13,218 bases of DNA, taken from the NCBI GenBank assembly GCA_936924235.1, contig CAKZHN010000041.1, positions 1 through 13,218 on the forward strand. Direction: 5' to 3'. How positions within the stretch are numbered: the first letter of the stretch is position 1; every line of letters begins with the position of its first letter. This stretch comes from an uncultured Rhodoplanes sp. Lineage in GTDB: Bacteria > Pseudomonadota > Alphaproteobacteria > Rhizobiales > Xanthobacteraceae. Below are positions 13,063-13,218 of this stretch, one piece after another. Under the pieces are notes generated by a model. That model was given only the letters and a program-made list of their open reading frames with translations. It searched no databases and had not been told where the DNA came from. A program made the position numbers and the translations under genes.

Positions 13063-13218
13063 CCGTCGACGAGCCGTTCGGCTCCGCGCATTCTCGGATT
13101 CAATTGCCAAACAGCCCTGCGGACGTGATTCATCGGCCCCGTACAAAGTGCGGCGCCGGGGCTGCGCCTTCTCTTCTTTTCCCTCACATGCGTGAGGGAG
13201 CGGAGCGCCGGTGAGGCG
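13063..13218. other. Non-coding tail after the Bug gene
   Basis: These 156 bp hold no supported gene. They contain a pyrimidine tract (CTTCTCTTCTTTT) followed by a hairpin (13180-13199) and a GC-rich end. No terminator with a T-run after the stem was found for the upstream gene. Confidence 0.5.
13180..13199. repeat. Hairpin, possible dispersed intergenic palindromic repeat
   Basis: TCCCTCAC and GTGAGGGA form a perfect 8-bp stem around ATGC. The following bases (AGCGGAGCGCCGGTGAGG) continue in the style of short intergenic repeats common in Bradyrhizobium/Rhodopseudomonas-type genomes. With no T-run on either side it is unlikely to be a classical terminator. Only one copy is in the window, so repeat status is inferred. 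Confidence 0.4.

Noticed and set aside
6541..13146. A 2201-codon open frame on the minus strand
   Set aside because: It is antisense to five well-supported genes (6649, 8293, 9583, 10927, 12082) that share one reading phase. Antisense stops would require sense codons TTA, CTA or TCA, which this GC-rich genome hardly uses. The product is Arg/His/Asp/Gly-rich with no recognisable domain.
13180..13199. Terminator for the Bug gene
   Set aside because: The stem lacks a T-run after it on either strand, so a repeat is more likely than a Rho-independent terminator.

Overview
The window looks like chromosomal DNA of a GC-rich alphaproteobacterium. The best guess is Hyphomicrobiales, around Nitrobacteraceae/Xanthobacteraceae. 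The grounds are codon use that almost avoids TTA, CTA and TCA, an IalB-type periplasmic protein, a YejA-like binding protein, a Bug/TctC binding protein, HspQ, and a REC-REC-GGDEF protein resembling PleD/PopA. No rRNA, tRNA, insertion sequence, phage gene or CRISPR array is visible. It reads as a metabolic and transport region, not a mobile island.

Left part (1-3660). An alpha-methylacyl-CoA racemase-like CaiB/BaiF enzyme (cut by the window edge) and an AEC-family permease form a leftward operon. Divergent from them is a malyl-CoA/citramalyl-CoA lyase of the long Chloroflexus type. It is preceded by a near-perfect sigma-54 (RpoN) -24/-12 promoter. hspQ follows the lyase, and a strong bidirectional terminator closes the unit.

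Middle (3675-10281). An IalB-family exported protein points left. A 285-bp divergent region with two perfect palindromes separates it from a rightward series: a YejA-like oligopeptide-binding protein, a degenerate adenylate-forming (acyl-CoA synthetase-like) protein, a degenerate REC-REC-GGDEF protein that keeps the c-di-GMP I-site RxxD, and a FrnE/DsbA-like thiol oxidoreductase. The first two are 22 bp apart and are probably co-transcribed. The next gaps are 102 and 42 bp.

Right part (10284-13218). A HupE/UreJ-like metal permease runs leftward, tail to tail with the FrnE gene (2 bp apart) and head to head with an enolase-superfamily (mandelate racemase/muconate lactonizing type) enzyme (37 bp apart). 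The enolase-superfamily gene is followed by a Bug/TctC solute-binding protein, suggesting uptake and catabolism of an organic acid. The window ends in a non-coding stretch with a hairpin.

The most notable points are the sigma-54 promoter before a Chloroflexus-like malyl-CoA lyase, and two adjacent proteins that keep their enzyme folds but have lost catalytic motifs. One of the two is a probable PopA-like c-di-GMP receptor. All functional statements rest on reading the sequence and recalled family motifs; no database search was run.
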